Positions 6,627 through 16,476 of a DNA stretch of 64,000 bases are shown here, one piece after another; the stretch's first letter is position 1, and each line of letters begins with the position of its first letter. The stretch lies in the NCBI RefSeq assembly GCF_030406405.1, contig NZ_JAUEPL010000001.1, positions 186,001 to 250,000 of the forward strand. Reading direction: 5' to 3'. The DNA comes from Streptomyces ficellus. GTDB lineage: Bacteria; Actinomycetota; Actinomycetes; Streptomycetales; Streptomycetaceae. The notes beneath the pieces are model-generated. The model did no database searches. It saw only the letters and a list, made by a program, of their open reading frames with translations, and had not been told where the DNA came from. A program made the translations under genes and the position numbers.

Positions 6627-9600
6627 GTGGGCATCGGCGACTTCATCAGTGACATCACGCCCGACTCGGTGGAAAAGGCGGTCGAGGGCGGTGTCGAGTG
6701 GGTCGGCAACCGGGTCGAGGACGCCGGGAACTGGACCGCCGACCGGCTGGACGACGTCGGCTGGGAGTCCGGTGCGGACTGGGTGCGCGAGCAGTCCCGC
6801 TCGGTCGCCAACCGAATGGGCGCCGAGGTCGATGAGCTGGACCTCGGGCAGACGGAGGACAAGACCAAGCTGATCTACGGCAGCCCGGACAAGCTGCGCT
6901 CCACCGCCGAGAAACTCCGGGGCTTCCAGAAGGCGTTCGACGACGCCGGCAGCGGTTTGAAGGGACTGGACTCCTCGCGCTTGAAGGGCGAGGCGGCCGA
7001 GGCGCTGCGCAAGGCGGTGAGCACCCAGCCGCCGAAGTGGTTCACCGGTGCGGACGCGTGCGAGAAGGCGGCCGCCGCGCTGGAGGCGTTCGCCGGGACC
7101 GTGACGTGGGCGCAGGGGCAGGCGCAGACGGCGATCGACAAGTGGAAGGAGGGCGTGAAGGCGTCCGAGGAGGCCGCCGACGCGCACCGCAAGAAGGTCG
7201 ACGACTACAACAAGGCGGTTGACCGCTACAACGCCCAGCCCGCCGACCAGCGCTCCCCCTCCACGCTCCCGCCGCGCCCCGCCGCGACGTTCGACGACCC
7301 CGGCAAGAAGCTGATGCAGGAGGCGCAGGAGATCCTCGCCGACGCCCGCAAGCAGCGGAACACGGCCGCGGAGACCGCCCGCAGCGCGGTCCGCGCCGCG
7401 CGCGACACGGCCCCGCAGAAGCCGTCCTACGCCGAGCAGCTGGGCGACGGTCTGCAGGAGCTGCAGATCATGGGCGACCACGTCGGCGGCGGCGTGATCA
7501 AGGGCACCGCCGGCCTGCTCAACTTCGTGCGCGGGATCAATCCGCTGGACCCCTACAACCTCACCCACCCCGCCGAGTACGCCACCAACCTCAACAGCCT
7601 CGCCGCCGGACTGGTGGTCGCCGCCAACGACCCGGTCGGCACCGGCAAGCAGATGATCAGCGACTTTATGAAGGACCCCTACGAGGGCCTCGGCCGGCTG
7701 GCGCCCGACGCCGTGCTGGCCGCAGCCACCGGAGGAGGCGGCGCCGCGGTGAAGGGCGTCCGCATCGCCGCGGACGCCGCACGTGCGCGCAAGCTGATCG
7801 ACGACGCCCCGGACGGCACCCACAACCGCCCCGATGGCGAGCGCACCACCGACGGCACCGACCCCGTCGACCTCGCCTCCGGCCGGATGTTCCTGCCCCA
7901 GACCGATCTGGCGATCCCCGGCATCCTGCCCCTGGTCTTCACCCGCCGCACCGAGTCCGGCTGCACGACCGGCCGCTTCCTCGGCCCCTCCTGGACGTCC
8001 ACCGTCGACGAGCGACTGGAGGTCGACCCGGTCGGCGTCATCCACGTCACCGCCGACGGGCTCCTGATCCCGTACCCGCACCCGGCCCCCGGCGCCCCCA
8101 CCCGGCCGGAGACGGGCCGGGCCCGCACCCACCTAGCCCGGGACACCCACGGCGACTACACGGTCACCGACCCCGACACCGGCCTGACCCGCCACTTCAC
8201 CGCCCCGTTCGGCAGCGAACCCGGCGGCGACGCAACCGCCTGGCTGACCTCCGTCACCGACCGCAACGGCCACACGATCACCGTCGACCGCACCGACGAC
8301 GGCCTGCCGCTGGCCCTCGTCCACTCGGCCGGCCACCAGGTGAAGCTGACCACCGCCGACGGCCGGATCACCGCACTCTCCCTGGCCGGCGCGGGCGACG
8401 CGAGCACGGACCTGCCCCTGATGCGCTACGGCTACCAGGACGGCAACCTCACCACCGTCACCAAACCCTCCGGCGCCACCACCACCTTCGTCTACGACGA
8501 CCGCCGCCGTGTCACCGCCTGGATCGACTCCAACAACAGCCGCTACGACTACACCTACGACGACCGCGACCGCGTCATCGCCGAAGGCGGCGAAGCCGGC
8601 CACATCCAGATCACCCTCACCTACACCGAACCCGACCCCGAAACCGGCCACCGCACCACCACCCTCACCACCGCCGACGGCCACACCACCCGCCACCTCA
8701 TCGACCACCGCTGCCGCGTCCTGGCCACCACCGACCCTCTCGGCCACACCACCCGCTACACCTACGACACCAGCGGCAACCTCCTGACCCGCACCGACCC
8801 ACTCGGCCGCACCACCACCTACACCTACGACGAGAGCAGCCGACTGGTCTCCGTGATCCACCCGGACGGTAGCGAACTGCGCGCTGAGCGAGACCCATCG
8901 GGACTGCCAACGGTAATCCAGGGGCAGGACGGCGCCCGCTGGTCGCTGGAGTACGACCAGCGCGGCAACCGGATAGCGACCACCGACCCAGCGGGACGCA
9001 CCACTCGTCACGCATACGACGCTCACGGTCGCCTGGTCTCGGTCACCGACGCGCTCGGCGCCGTCACCGAGGTCCGTTGTGACGCGGCCGGCCTCCCGGT
9101 CGAGGTCACCGATCCGGCCGGGGCGACGACCCGGCTGGAGCGCGATGCCCGAGGCCGCCCGGTGCTGATCGTCGGCCCGTTGGACACGACCACGCACCTC
9201 ACCTGGACCTTGGACGGGTATCTCGCCAGCCGTACAGGGCCCGACGGGGCGACCGAGTCGTGGACGTACGACGGCGAGGGCAACCGTCTCACCCATACCG
9301 ACCCGGCCGGTGGCGTGACCCGGCTCGAGTACACCCACTTCGACCTGCTTGCCGCCCGCACCGGCCCTGACGGCTCCCGCTACGAGTTCCGGCACGACGC
9401 GAGCCTGCGTCTCATTCAGGTGATCAACCCACAAGGGCTGCAGTGGAGTTATACCTATGACGCTGCGGGGCGACTGACCTCCGAAAGTGATTTCGACGGC
9501 CGCGTCCACACGTACCGCCATGATGCTGCCGGGCAGCTCACCGCTCGCACGGATCCCCTCGGCATCACCATCGGATACGCCTACGACGAACTCGGCCGAG

Positions 9601-11411
9601 TCGCGGCCAAGGGCGAGGCAGACCACGTTACGTCCTACCGCTACGACCCCGCCGGCCGCCTCGTGCAGGCGACAGGGCCCGACAGCGAGTTGATACGCAG
9701 CTATGACCGTCGTGGGCTGCTGAAAACCGAGCTGGTGGACGGCCGTACCGTCGACTACCGCTATGACGCGATGGGCCGCCGTGTACGCCGCACAACCCCT
9801 ACCGGACAGGTCACGACCTACGCCTATGACAAGGCGGGGCGCCCAGCGCGGTTGACCGCCGGCGGCCACGAGGTCGCCTTCACCCACGACGTGGCCGGCC
9901 GGGAGGTGGAGCGCACCTTCGACGGCACGCTCACCCTCGCCTCCGCCTGGAGCGACGCCGGCCGACTCACCGAACAGCACCTGCTCACAGAGGCCCGCAC
10001 ACTCAATCGGCGCGTTTACTCCTACCGCGCGGACGGCCATCTCACCGCTGTCGCCGATCAGTTGACAGGCACCCGAACCTTCGACCTGGATGCGGCCGGG
10101 CGTGTGACGCGGGTGTCCGCCGAAGGGTGGAGCGAGCGCTACGCCTACGACACCGCAGGCAACCAGACCTCCGCCTCCTGGCCTGACTCGCACCCCGGAC
10201 GCGAGGCCACCGGCCCCCGCACCTACCGGGGCACCACCCTCACCCGTGCCGGATCGGTGCGCTACGAACACGACGCCCGCGGACGCATCACCCTGCGCCA
10301 GAAAACCCGTCTGTCCCGCAAACCGGACACCTGGCGGTACACGTGGGACACCGAGGATCACCTCAAAGAGGTGATCACCCCGGACGGCACCCGCTGGCGC
10401 TACACCTACGACCCCCTGGGCCGCCGTACCAGCAAGCAACGCCTCGCCGACGACGGCCTGACTGTCGTGGAGGAGATCCGCTTCACCTGGGACGGCTCCA
10501 CTCTCTGCGAACAGACCACGGTGTCAGCCGAACTGCCCCGACCGGTCGTACTCACCTGGGACCACCGCGGTGTCACACCCCTGGCACAGACGGAACGCGT
10601 CCTCACCCCGGACAGCCGCCAGCAGGAGATCGACCGCCGCTTCTTCGCCATCGCCACCGACCTCATCGGCACTCCCACGGAACTCGTCGACGAAACCGGC
10701 GACATTGCCTGGCACACCCGCACGACCCTCTGGGGCACGACAGCCTGGGCCAAATCCAGCACCGCCTACACCCCGCTGCGCTTCCCGGGCCAGTACTACG
10801 ACCCCGAGACCGGGCTCCACTACAACCTGCACCGCCACTACGACCCCGAAACGGCTCGCTACCTCACCTCCGACCCCCTCGGCCTGGCAGCCGCTCCGAA
10901 TCCCGCAACCTACGTCGGAAATCCGTTCGCCTGGACCGATCCGCTCGGTCTGGCACCGTGCAGCGCCCGAGACGACGTCGACTACATGAGCGACAGCGGC
11001 ATCCCCTCGGGGTCGCCGGTGACGCACGGCCCCACGGCCACCCTCATCGGCGAGGATGGACCGAGCGTGAGAAACTTCCGCAACGTTCTGAACGACGGCC
11101 AGCACGACGTGGTCGCCCACGGTTCACGGGACGGTTTCCTGGAGACCCCGGACGGGCCGGTGAACGGAGGACAACTCGTCGATGCCATCCGCAACAATCC
11201 CAACTACGATGGCGGTCCGCTCCGGCTCATGGTGTGCCATTCCGGTGCGGACACCTCAGGAATCGCCCAGCAGATAGCCAACGAGATGGGCGTCACCGTA
11301 AGAGCCCCCACAGATCGAGTGGGCACCAACCCCCTGCTCGGAACGGGCCAGATTCCACAAATCGACAATGGCGGATACTGGCGAACCTTCCTTCCCATCA
11401 TCGGAGGCTGA
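6627..11411 (+). CDS. RHS/YD-repeat polymorphic toxin with T7SS-like N-terminus
   Basis: 1,594 residues from GTG 6627. Residues 1-400 are helical and resemble putative T7SS-secreted N-terminal regions: a WF motif in PPKWFTGADACEKAAAALEA, a coiled coil (EEAADAHRKKVDDYN), then a Gly/Ala segment. A DUF6531-like domain follows (DPVDLASGRMFLPQTDL, about 410). YD repeats span about 590-1360, many as YTYD or YRYD. The RHS core LRFPGQYYDPETGLHYNLHR lies near 1385, and TDPLGLAP near 1437 is the usual junction to the variable toxin. The last 155 residues contain AHGS (H1498) and VCHSGAD (C1537), suggesting a His-Cys dyad. A small same-strand gene follows at 2 bp. Activity of the tip is unknown. Confidence 0.9.
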   Translation: MGIGDFISDITPDSVEKAVEGGVEWVGNRVEDAGNWTADRLDDVGWESGADWVREQSRSVANRMGAEVDELDLGQTEDKTKLIYGSPDKLRSTAEKLRGFQKAFDDAGSGLKGLDSSRLKGEAAEALRKAVSTQPPKWFTGADACEKAAAALEAFAGTVTWAQGQAQTAIDKWKEGVKASEEAADAHRKKVDDYNKAVDRYNAQPADQRSPSTLPPRPAATFDDPGKKLMQEAQEILADARKQRNTAAETARSAVRAARDTAPQKPSYAEQLGDGLQELQIMGDHVGGGVIKGTAGLLNFVRGINPLDPYNLTHPAEYATNLNSLAAGLVVAANDPVGTGKQMISDFMKDPYEGLGRLAPDAVLAAATGGGGAAVKGVRIAADAARARKLIDDAPDGTHNRPDGERTTDGTDPVDLASGRMFLPQTDLAIPGILPLVFTRRTESGCTTGRFLGPSWTSTVDERLEVDPVGVIHVTADGLLIPYPHPAPGAPTRPETGRARTHLARDTHGDYTVTDPDTGLTRHFTAPFGSEPGGDATAWLTSVTDRNGHTITVDRTDDGLPLALVHSAGHQVKLTTADGRITALSLAGAGDASTDLPLMRYGYQDGNLTTVTKPSGATTTFVYDDRRRVTAWIDSNNSRYDYTYDDRDRVIAEGGEAGHIQITLTYTEPDPETGHRTTTLTTADGHTTRHLIDHRCRVLATTDPLGHTTRYTYDTSGNLLTRTDPLGRTTTYTYDESSRLVSVIHPDGSELRAERDPSGLPTVIQGQDGARWSLEYDQRGNRIATTDPAGRTTRHAYDAHGRLVSVTDALGAVTEVRCDAAGLPVEVTDPAGATTRLERDARGRPVLIVGPLDTTTHLTWTLDGYLASRTGPDGATESWTYDGEGNRLTHTDPAGGVTRLEYTHFDLLAARTGPDGSRYEFRHDASLRLIQVINPQGLQWSYTYDAAGRLTSESDFDGRVHTYRHDAAGQLTARTDPLGITIGYAYDELGRVAAKGEADHVTSYRYDPAGRLVQATGPDSELIRSYDRRGLLKTELVDGRTVDYRYDAMGRRVRRTTPTGQVTTYAYDKAGRPARLTAGGHEVAFTHDVAGREVERTFDGTLTLASAWSDAGRLTEQHLLTEARTLNRRVYSYRADGHLTAVADQLTGTRTFDLDAAGRVTRVSAEGWSERYAYDTAGNQTSASWPDSHPGREATGPRTYRGTTLTRAGSVRYEHDARGRITLRQKTRLSRKPDTWRYTWDTEDHLKEVITPDGTRWRYTYDPLGRRTSKQRLADDGLTVVEEIRFTWDGSTLCEQTTVSAELPRPVVLTWDHRGVTPLAQTERVLTPDSRQQEIDRRFFAIATDLIGTPTELVDETGDIAWHTRTTLWGTTAWAKSSTAYTPLRFPGQYYDPETGLHYNLHRHYDPETARYLTSDPLGLAAAPNPATYVGNPFAWTDPLGLAPCSARDDVDYMSDSGIPSGSPVTHGPTATLIGEDGPSVRNFRNVLNDGQHDVVAHGSRDGFLETPDGPVNGGQLVDAIRNNPNYDGGPLRLMVCHSGADTSGIAQQIANEMGVTVRAPTDRVGTNPLLGTGQIPQIDNGGYWRTFLPIIGG

Positions 11412-11412
11412 C

Positions 11413-11814
11413 GTGAAGCTGATCGGTTTCTACCAGGAAATGGACCCGAACTATGCAGCAGCCTGGGGCGGGTCTATTCCTGCGCCCGATTCGGGCAAAG
11501 GGAAGTATCCGGTCGTGAAACTGGTGAGCTACCTCACCTCCGGCCACCCCCTTCTCGACGTCACCGAGCTCACAACCGATGTCATCAACGGCGCATTCCG
11601 GGTTCCGGGCGGTTCCTCCGTGCTGACCGACGGCGAATTCGTCTGGCGGGCGGACCTGGCGAAGTACGTCGAGCGCTACCACATTGATCTACCCGAGGAG
11701 TTCCTGCACGCTACCCACCGGCACGATTTCCGCGTCCCTCCGGCCGACTACGACACCCTTCTCCCCCTTTCCGTCAAGGTAAGCAGCTTGCTGGGTTTCC
11801 GGGCGAAATCCTGA
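11413..11814 (+). CDS. Probable immunity protein for the RHS toxin
   Basis: 133 residues from GTG 11413, one base after the toxin stop. It is a small soluble protein with no signal peptide or membrane segment and no family I recognise; visible segments include LIGFYQEMDPNYAAAWGG and WRADLAKYVERYHIDLPEEF. Position directly after a polymorphic toxin tip, on the same strand and coupled to it, is the standard place for the cognate immunity gene. The function rests on that context alone. An in-frame upstream start would lie inside the toxin gene and is unlikely. Confidence 0.65.
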   Translation: MKLIGFYQEMDPNYAAAWGGSIPAPDSGKGKYPVVKLVSYLTSGHPLLDVTELTTDVINGAFRVPGGSSVLTDGEFVWRADLAKYVERYHIDLPEEFLHATHRHDFRVPPADYDTLLPLSVKVSSLLGFRAKS

Positions 11815-12133
11815 GAAGCAAGTGCGTGAGCAGTCTCTGCCGGACGCCTCCGGCAGCGGGCCATTGGCTGTGGGACACCGCGACACGCTTCCCTTCGACC
11901 GGCCCCGCCGGGCCGCGGTCAGCGCCGATTCGGACCTCGTCGGCGAGTCGGCCACCGGCGAGGACTGGCCCCGGCTTGCCGACGTTCCTCGTCCACAGAG
12001 ACGGCTTCGCCCGGACAAGGTTTGGGACATTCGGCTGAAGGTCACCACGGTGCTCTGTCACACTGCCTGATGGCGCCGCGCTGACCTCGCACCCGCTCCC
12101 CCGGCGCCTGGATCTGCCTGATCAGCACTCCCG

Positions 12134-12413
12134 TGATCGACGACCTGTTGGACGGCGAACCGGCCGCCCCGGCCCGGCTCCGCGCCAACACGACGAAGCC
12201 CTGCGCCCCAGCGCGAGGACCGTCACCGGGCCGACGCCCCGCGCGCGCTCATCACCCACGGCAGTCAGCTCTGGCCCGGCGACGTTCTCGCCGAACTGGG
12301 CGGCGGCACCCAGCTGTACGTCATCTACGGCGCCGGCGCCTCGGGGGCCGCCCGCCCGCGTGGGCGTACCGTCCGACATCACCGTCATCGAAGTCGCGTC
12401 GAAGCAGGCATAG
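12134..12413 (+). pseudogene. Decayed coding sequence of unknown type
   Basis: One frame reads IDDLLDGEPAAPARLRANTT. Another, a little downstream, reads ALITHGSQLWPGDVLAELGG and TQLYVIYGAG. A third ends in VGVPSDITVIEVASKQA with TAG at 12411-12413. Each piece looks like protein with normal codon use, and the pieces line up only if two or more frameshifts are assumed. I do not recognise the family. It ends one base before repeat copy B. The rest of 11815-12627 shows no intact gene. Confidence 0.45.
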
Positions 12414-12454
12414 TCCTGACGCTTTGTCGGGACCAGCGTCGAACGAGCGTCACG
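12414..12454 (-). repeat. 41-bp repeat, copy B (right of the toxin module)
   Basis: Same orientation and about 35 of 41 positions identical to copy A at 5269-5309, including the inverted ends TGACGC...GCGTCA. It lies just after a decayed gene and outside the toxin/immunity pair. Together the copies enclose about 7.1 kb. No integrase or transposase is visible between them. Confidence 0.7.
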
Positions 12455-12627
12455 ACGGTTGTCGCCCGCCCTCTCCAAGTGGGGGCAATGCGTCGGCCAT
12501 CCCGCACGCCACGCTACGCAGCCGCAGATCAGGAGCACATCCCTCGCGCCATCTGCCACGCCGTGCGCCCGCGGAAACATGTCGGAGTGACCCGCCCGAA
12601 AACCTGAGGATCAGCAGGTCAGAGCCC

Positions 12628-13944
12628 TTACTTCACCGGCTCCAGAATCGCCACGCACTCCACGTGGTGCGTCATCGGAAAGAGGTCGAACACCCGCAGC
12701 GTGCGCGGCTTGTAGCCGTTTTCGGCGAAGTAGGCCAGGTCCCGGGCCAGGGCCGCCGGGTCGCAGGCGACGTAGGCGATCCTCCGCGGGCCCAGGCTCG
12801 CCAGGTGCTTGACCGTCTGCTTGCCGGCGCCCGCGCGGGGCGGGTCCAGGACGATGAGGTCCACCTCGGTGATGCCGGTGCGCGGCAGGGCCTGGTCGAC
12901 CTTGCCCTGCTCGATGCGGACCCGCTCGTAGTCCTGGAGGTTGTGCCGGGCGTCCTCCACCGCGCGCTTGCCCGACTCGATGCCGAGCACCGCGCCCTTG
13001 TCGCCCACCCGGTCGGCGATGGCGCCCGCGAAGAGGCCCACGCCGCAGTACAGGTCCAGGGCCGTGTCGCCCTTGCGGGGCATCAGGCCCTGCATCACCG
13101 CGCGCACCAGGGTGTCGGCGGCCTTCGGGTGGACCTGCCAGAAGCCGCCGTTGCCCACGCGGTACGTACGGTCGTCGGCGCGCTCGCGCACGAAGGGGCG
13201 CCCGTGGACGCGGTGCACTCCCCCGTCCTCGGCGACCCGCAGGACCGAGACCGGCTTGTCGAGTTCGACGATCGGGAGACGGGCGCCGGGGCGCGGATTG
13301 AGGATGACCTGCCGGTCCTGCGAACCGGTCGCGGCGATCGCCTCCACCGACGCCATTCCGGACCAGTCCCGCTTCTCGATGCCGAGCTCGCTGACGCCGG
13401 GCGCGGCGATCAGACAGCGGTCGATCGGCTGGACGTCGTGCGAGCGGTGCTTGCGCAGCCCCGCGCGGCCCTCGACGTCCACCGCGTACTGGACGCGGGT
13501 GCGCCAGGCCGGGACCTCGCCGGGCGGCAGCTTGTCGCCCTCGGCGGGCATGACCGTGCCGTCCCAGCCGGCCTCCTCGGGCGTCAGGCCGGCGAGCCGC
13601 TTCAGCTGCTCGGCGACGACCTCGCCCTTCAGGCGGCGCTGCGCGCCCGGCTTGGCGTGCTGCCAGTCGCAGCCGCCGCACTTGCCGGGTCCGGCGTACG
13701 GGCAGGGCGCCTCCACCCGGTCCTTGGAGGCCTCCAGCACGCGCACCGCGTCGGCGCGCAGGAAACGGGAGTCCTCGTCGCCCTCGGTGACACGGGCGAC
13801 GACCTTCTCGCCGGGCAGCGCGTGCCGGACGAACAGCACGCGCCCCTCGTCGGTACGGGCGACACAGTGGCCGCCGTGTGCCACGGGGCCGACCTCGACC
13901 TCGTACTCTTCCCCGATCAGCGAAGACTGCGGTGCGTTCTGCAT
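12628..13944 (-). CDS. TrmA/RumA-family 23S rRNA/tRNA (uracil-5-)-methyltransferase
   Basis: 438 residues: an N-terminal TRAM domain (EEYEVEVGPVAHGGHCVAR), an iron-sulfur cysteine cluster (C81, C89, C92 in CPYAGPGKCGGC), then a class I SAM methyltransferase with DLYCGVGLFAG, LDPPRAGAG and the catalytic-cysteine motif YVACDPAALARD. The family forms 5-methyluridine in rRNA or tRNA using SAM. ATG 13944 is chosen because MQNAPQSS leads straight into the TRAM domain and GGAG lies upstream; the frame is open further up but carries only proline-rich sequence. The APC permease is upstream on the same strand. Which RNA is modified is not clear from sequence. Confidence 0.88.
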   Translation of the reverse strand: MQNAPQSSLIGEEYEVEVGPVAHGGHCVARTDEGRVLFVRHALPGEKVVARVTEGDEDSRFLRADAVRVLEASKDRVEAPCPYAGPGKCGGCDWQHAKPGAQRRLKGEVVAEQLKRLAGLTPEEAGWDGTVMPAEGDKLPPGEVPAWRTRVQYAVDVEGRAGLRKHRSHDVQPIDRCLIAAPGVSELGIEKRDWSGMASVEAIAATGSQDRQVILNPRPGARLPIVELDKPVSVLRVAEDGGVHRVHGRPFVRERADDRTYRVGNGGFWQVHPKAADTLVRAVMQGLMPRKGDTALDLYCGVGLFAGAIADRVGDKGAVLGIESGKRAVEDARHNLQDYERVRIEQGKVDQALPRTGITEVDLIVLDPPRAGAGKQTVKHLASLGPRRIAYVACDPAALARDLAYFAENGYKPRTLRVFDLFPMTHHVECVAILEPVK

Positions 13945-14019
13945 GATGGGGGGACTCCAGGGGTGAGACGGGGGGCTGCCGGGGTGGCAGCCCACCAGTC
14001 TACGTGCCCCTGGGAGCGG

Positions 14020-16068
14020 TCAGTTCTTGGCGGCCGGTTCCTTGGGACGCTCGACGGCCGGGCCGCGGCGCACCGAGCCGGGCGCGTTCCACTCCTGGCG
14101 CTTCTTCTCGCGCTTCTTCGCGACCTCGGAGGACCGCAGCTGGTACGGCACCGAGGTCACCATCACGCCCGGCGTGAACAGCAGCCGTCCCTTGAGGCGC
14201 AGCGCGCTCTGGTTGTGCAGCAGGTGCTCGTACCAGTGCCCCACCACGTACTCCGGAATGATCACGCTGACCGCGTCGCGCGGGCTCTCGCGGCGCAGGC
14301 CCTTGACGTACTCGACGACCGGCCGGGTGATCTCGCGGTACGGGGAGTCCAGGATCTTCAGCGGGACGTTGATGCCGCGCCGCTCCCACTCCTTCTTCAG
14401 CGCCTTGGTCTCGGCCGGGTCGACGTTGATGCTGAGCGCCTCCAGCTTGTCGGAGCGCATCAGCTGGGCGTACGCGACGGCGCGCAGCGTCGGCCGGTGG
14501 ACCTTGGAGACCAGCACGATGGAGTGGACGCGGGAGGGCCGGGCGGTGTCGTCGGTGGGCTCGTCGGGCGCGGCGATCTCCGCGGCGACCCGGTCGTAGT
14601 GCTTACGGATCGCGCTCATCGTCCCGTAGAAGATGACCATGCCGAGCAGGGCGACCCAGGCACCGTGCGTGAACTTGGTCGCGAGCACCACGACCAGTAC
14701 CAGGCCGGTGAAGAAGGCGCCGAAGGTGTTGATCGCGCGGGAGCGGATCATACGGCGGCGGGCGGCCGGGTTGGTCTCGGTCTTCAGGTGGCGGTTCCAG
14801 TGCCGCACCATGCCGGTCTGGCTGAGCGTGAAGGAGACGAACACGCCGACGATGTAGAGCTGGATGAGCTTGGTGGAGTCCGCCCCGTAGAGCCAGACCA
14901 GCAGCATCGCGGCGCCCGCGAGGAGCACGATGCCGTTGGAGAAGGCGAGCCGGTCGCCGCGCGTGTGGAGCTGGCGCGGCAGGTAGCGGTCCTGGGCGAG
15001 GATCGAGCCGAGGAGCGGGAAGCCGTTGTACGCGGTGTTCGCGGCGAGGAACAGGACGAGCGCGGTGGCCGCGGCGAGCAGGACGAAGAAGAACGTGTGC
15101 TCGCCGAAGACGGCGGCCGCGACCTGCGAGATCACCGGGTTCTGTACGTAGTCCTCGCCGACCGGGACGCCGTCGCGGATCAGGTCGTGGGCGGGCTGCT
15201 CGGCCATCTTGACGTCGGTGGCCATGGCCAGGCCGATGATGCCGCAGAACATGGTGACGGCCAGGGCGCCCATCAGGGCGAGGGTCGTGGCGGCGTTCCT
15301 GCTCTTGGGCTTGCGGAACGCGGGGACGCCGTTGCTGATCGCCTCGACGCCGGTGAGCGCGGCGCATCCGGAGGAGAAGGCGCGCAGGAGCAGGAAGACC
15401 AGTGCGAAACCGGCCAGGCCCTCGTGCTCGGGCCGGATCTCGAAATCGGCGGTCGGGGCCTTCATGGTGTCGTCGAGGACGATCCCCTTGAACGCACCCC
15501 AGGCGATCATGATGAAGACGCCGGCGACGAATACATACGTGGGAATCGCGAAGAGCTTGCCCGACTCCTTCACACCCCGGAGATTCATCAGGGTGAGGAG
15601 CACGATTATCGCGATGGCCGAGAAGACCTTGTGCTCCACGACGAAGGGTATGGCGGAACCCAGGTTCTCCACCCCGGAGGAGATGGAGACGGCCACGGTC
15701 AGGACGTAATCGACGAGGAGCGCGCTGGCGACGGTGAGGCCGGCCTTGGGGCCGAGGTTGGTGTTGGCGACCTCGTAGTCCCCGCCGCCGCTGGGGTACG
15801 CGTGGACGTTCTGCCGGTACGAGGCGACGACCGTGAACATCAGGACCACGACGGCGAGCGCGATCCAGGGGCTGAAGTGGTAGGCCGACACACCCGCGAT
15901 GGAGAGGACCAGCAGGACTTCTCCTGGCGCGTACGCCACCGAGGAAAGCGGGTCGGAGGCGAAGACGGGGAGCGCGATGCGTTTGGGGAGAAGCGTCTCT
16001 CCCAGCCTGTCGCTGCGCAGCGCCCGGCCGATCAGGATCCGTTTGGGCACGTCGGTCAGTTTGGACAC
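14020..16068 (-). CDS. APC-superfamily amino acid/cation permease with cytoplasmic C-terminal domain
   Basis: About 682 residues. Around 12 transmembrane helices follow the N-terminal FASDPLSSVAYAPGEVLLVL, the typical APC helix-1 region, with SGGGDYEVANTNLG in the next loop. The last 170 residues form a soluble domain (SIVLVSKVHRPTLRAVAYAQ, then SVIIPEYVVGHWYEHLLHNQ), as in actinobacterial permeases related to KimA/YdaO-type potassium importers. It is divergent from two TrkA-type potassium regulators, which favours cation transport, though annotation is often just amino acid permease. Start taken at GTG 16068 (VSKLTDVPKRI); no strong Shine-Dalgarno decides it. Confidence 0.8.
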   Translation of the reverse strand: MSKLTDVPKRILIGRALRSDRLGETLLPKRIALPVFASDPLSSVAYAPGEVLLVLSIAGVSAYHFSPWIALAVVVLMFTVVASYRQNVHAYPSGGGDYEVANTNLGPKAGLTVASALLVDYVLTVAVSISSGVENLGSAIPFVVEHKVFSAIAIIVLLTLMNLRGVKESGKLFAIPTYVFVAGVFIMIAWGAFKGIVLDDTMKAPTADFEIRPEHEGLAGFALVFLLLRAFSSGCAALTGVEAISNGVPAFRKPKSRNAATTLALMGALAVTMFCGIIGLAMATDVKMAEQPAHDLIRDGVPVGEDYVQNPVISQVAAAVFGEHTFFFVLLAAATALVLFLAANTAYNGFPLLGSILAQDRYLPRQLHTRGDRLAFSNGIVLLAGAAMLLVWLYGADSTKLIQLYIVGVFVSFTLSQTGMVRHWNRHLKTETNPAARRRMIRSRAINTFGAFFTGLVLVVVLATKFTHGAWVALLGMVIFYGTMSAIRKHYDRVAAEIAAPDEPTDDTARPSRVHSIVLVSKVHRPTLRAVAYAQLMRSDKLEALSINVDPAETKALKKEWERRGINVPLKILDSPYREITRPVVEYVKGLRRESPRDAVSVIIPEYVVGHWYEHLLHNQSALRLKGRLLFTPGVMVTSVPYQLRSSEVAKKREKKRQEWNAPGSVRRGPAVERPKEPAAKN

Positions 16069-16476
16069 GCAGAGGATCGTAAGCGCTCGAATTGCGCCCC
16101 GCCCACCCACACCCCCCGTTCTCGCGGAAACTTGCGTTCCCTTAACGCGTACTCCGCGTCATCCACGGCTGCGGCCGTGAAAAAGCTGTGAGCCGGGACA
16201 CTGGGCCGGGTCCCGTCGGCAACCGTGTCCCGGGCGGCGGCGTCCTTACCGGAAGTGCCGGGGGAAGGGGGCGCGCGGTGACCGAAAGCCGACGTGGCCG
16301 CACAGGCCGTCGCAGCGGGTACCAGGAGAAACGCGTCGGCCGCCTCGGATGAGGGCAACAGCGAGGTGGCGGCATAAGCTCGTCATCAGGCATCACCGCC
16401 CGCAGGCTGAGAGAGAAGAGTGAGCAGGGTGTTTTCGCAGGTCAGCAGGGTGACCAGGAGTGCGGGGTAAGCGGAC
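16069..16476. other. Divergent intergenic region, permease / TrkA pair
   Basis: About 400 bp between divergent genes. I see no convincing ORF, RNA structure or long palindrome. It must hold promoters for both the permease and the TrkA operon, but I could not assign hexamers with confidence. Confidence 0.5.

Noticed and set aside
8133..10439. Minus-strand 768-codon frame inside the RHS gene
   Set aside because: Antisense to the YD repeats. Its Gly/Val-rich repeats simply mirror the repeated coding sequence.
12133..16191. Plus-strand 1,352-codon open frame across 12.1-16.2 kb
   Set aside because: It is an antisense shadow of the RNA methyltransferase and APC permease genes, with Arg/Gly/Asp/Val-biased composition and no domain. 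High GC leaves such frames open in Streptomyces.
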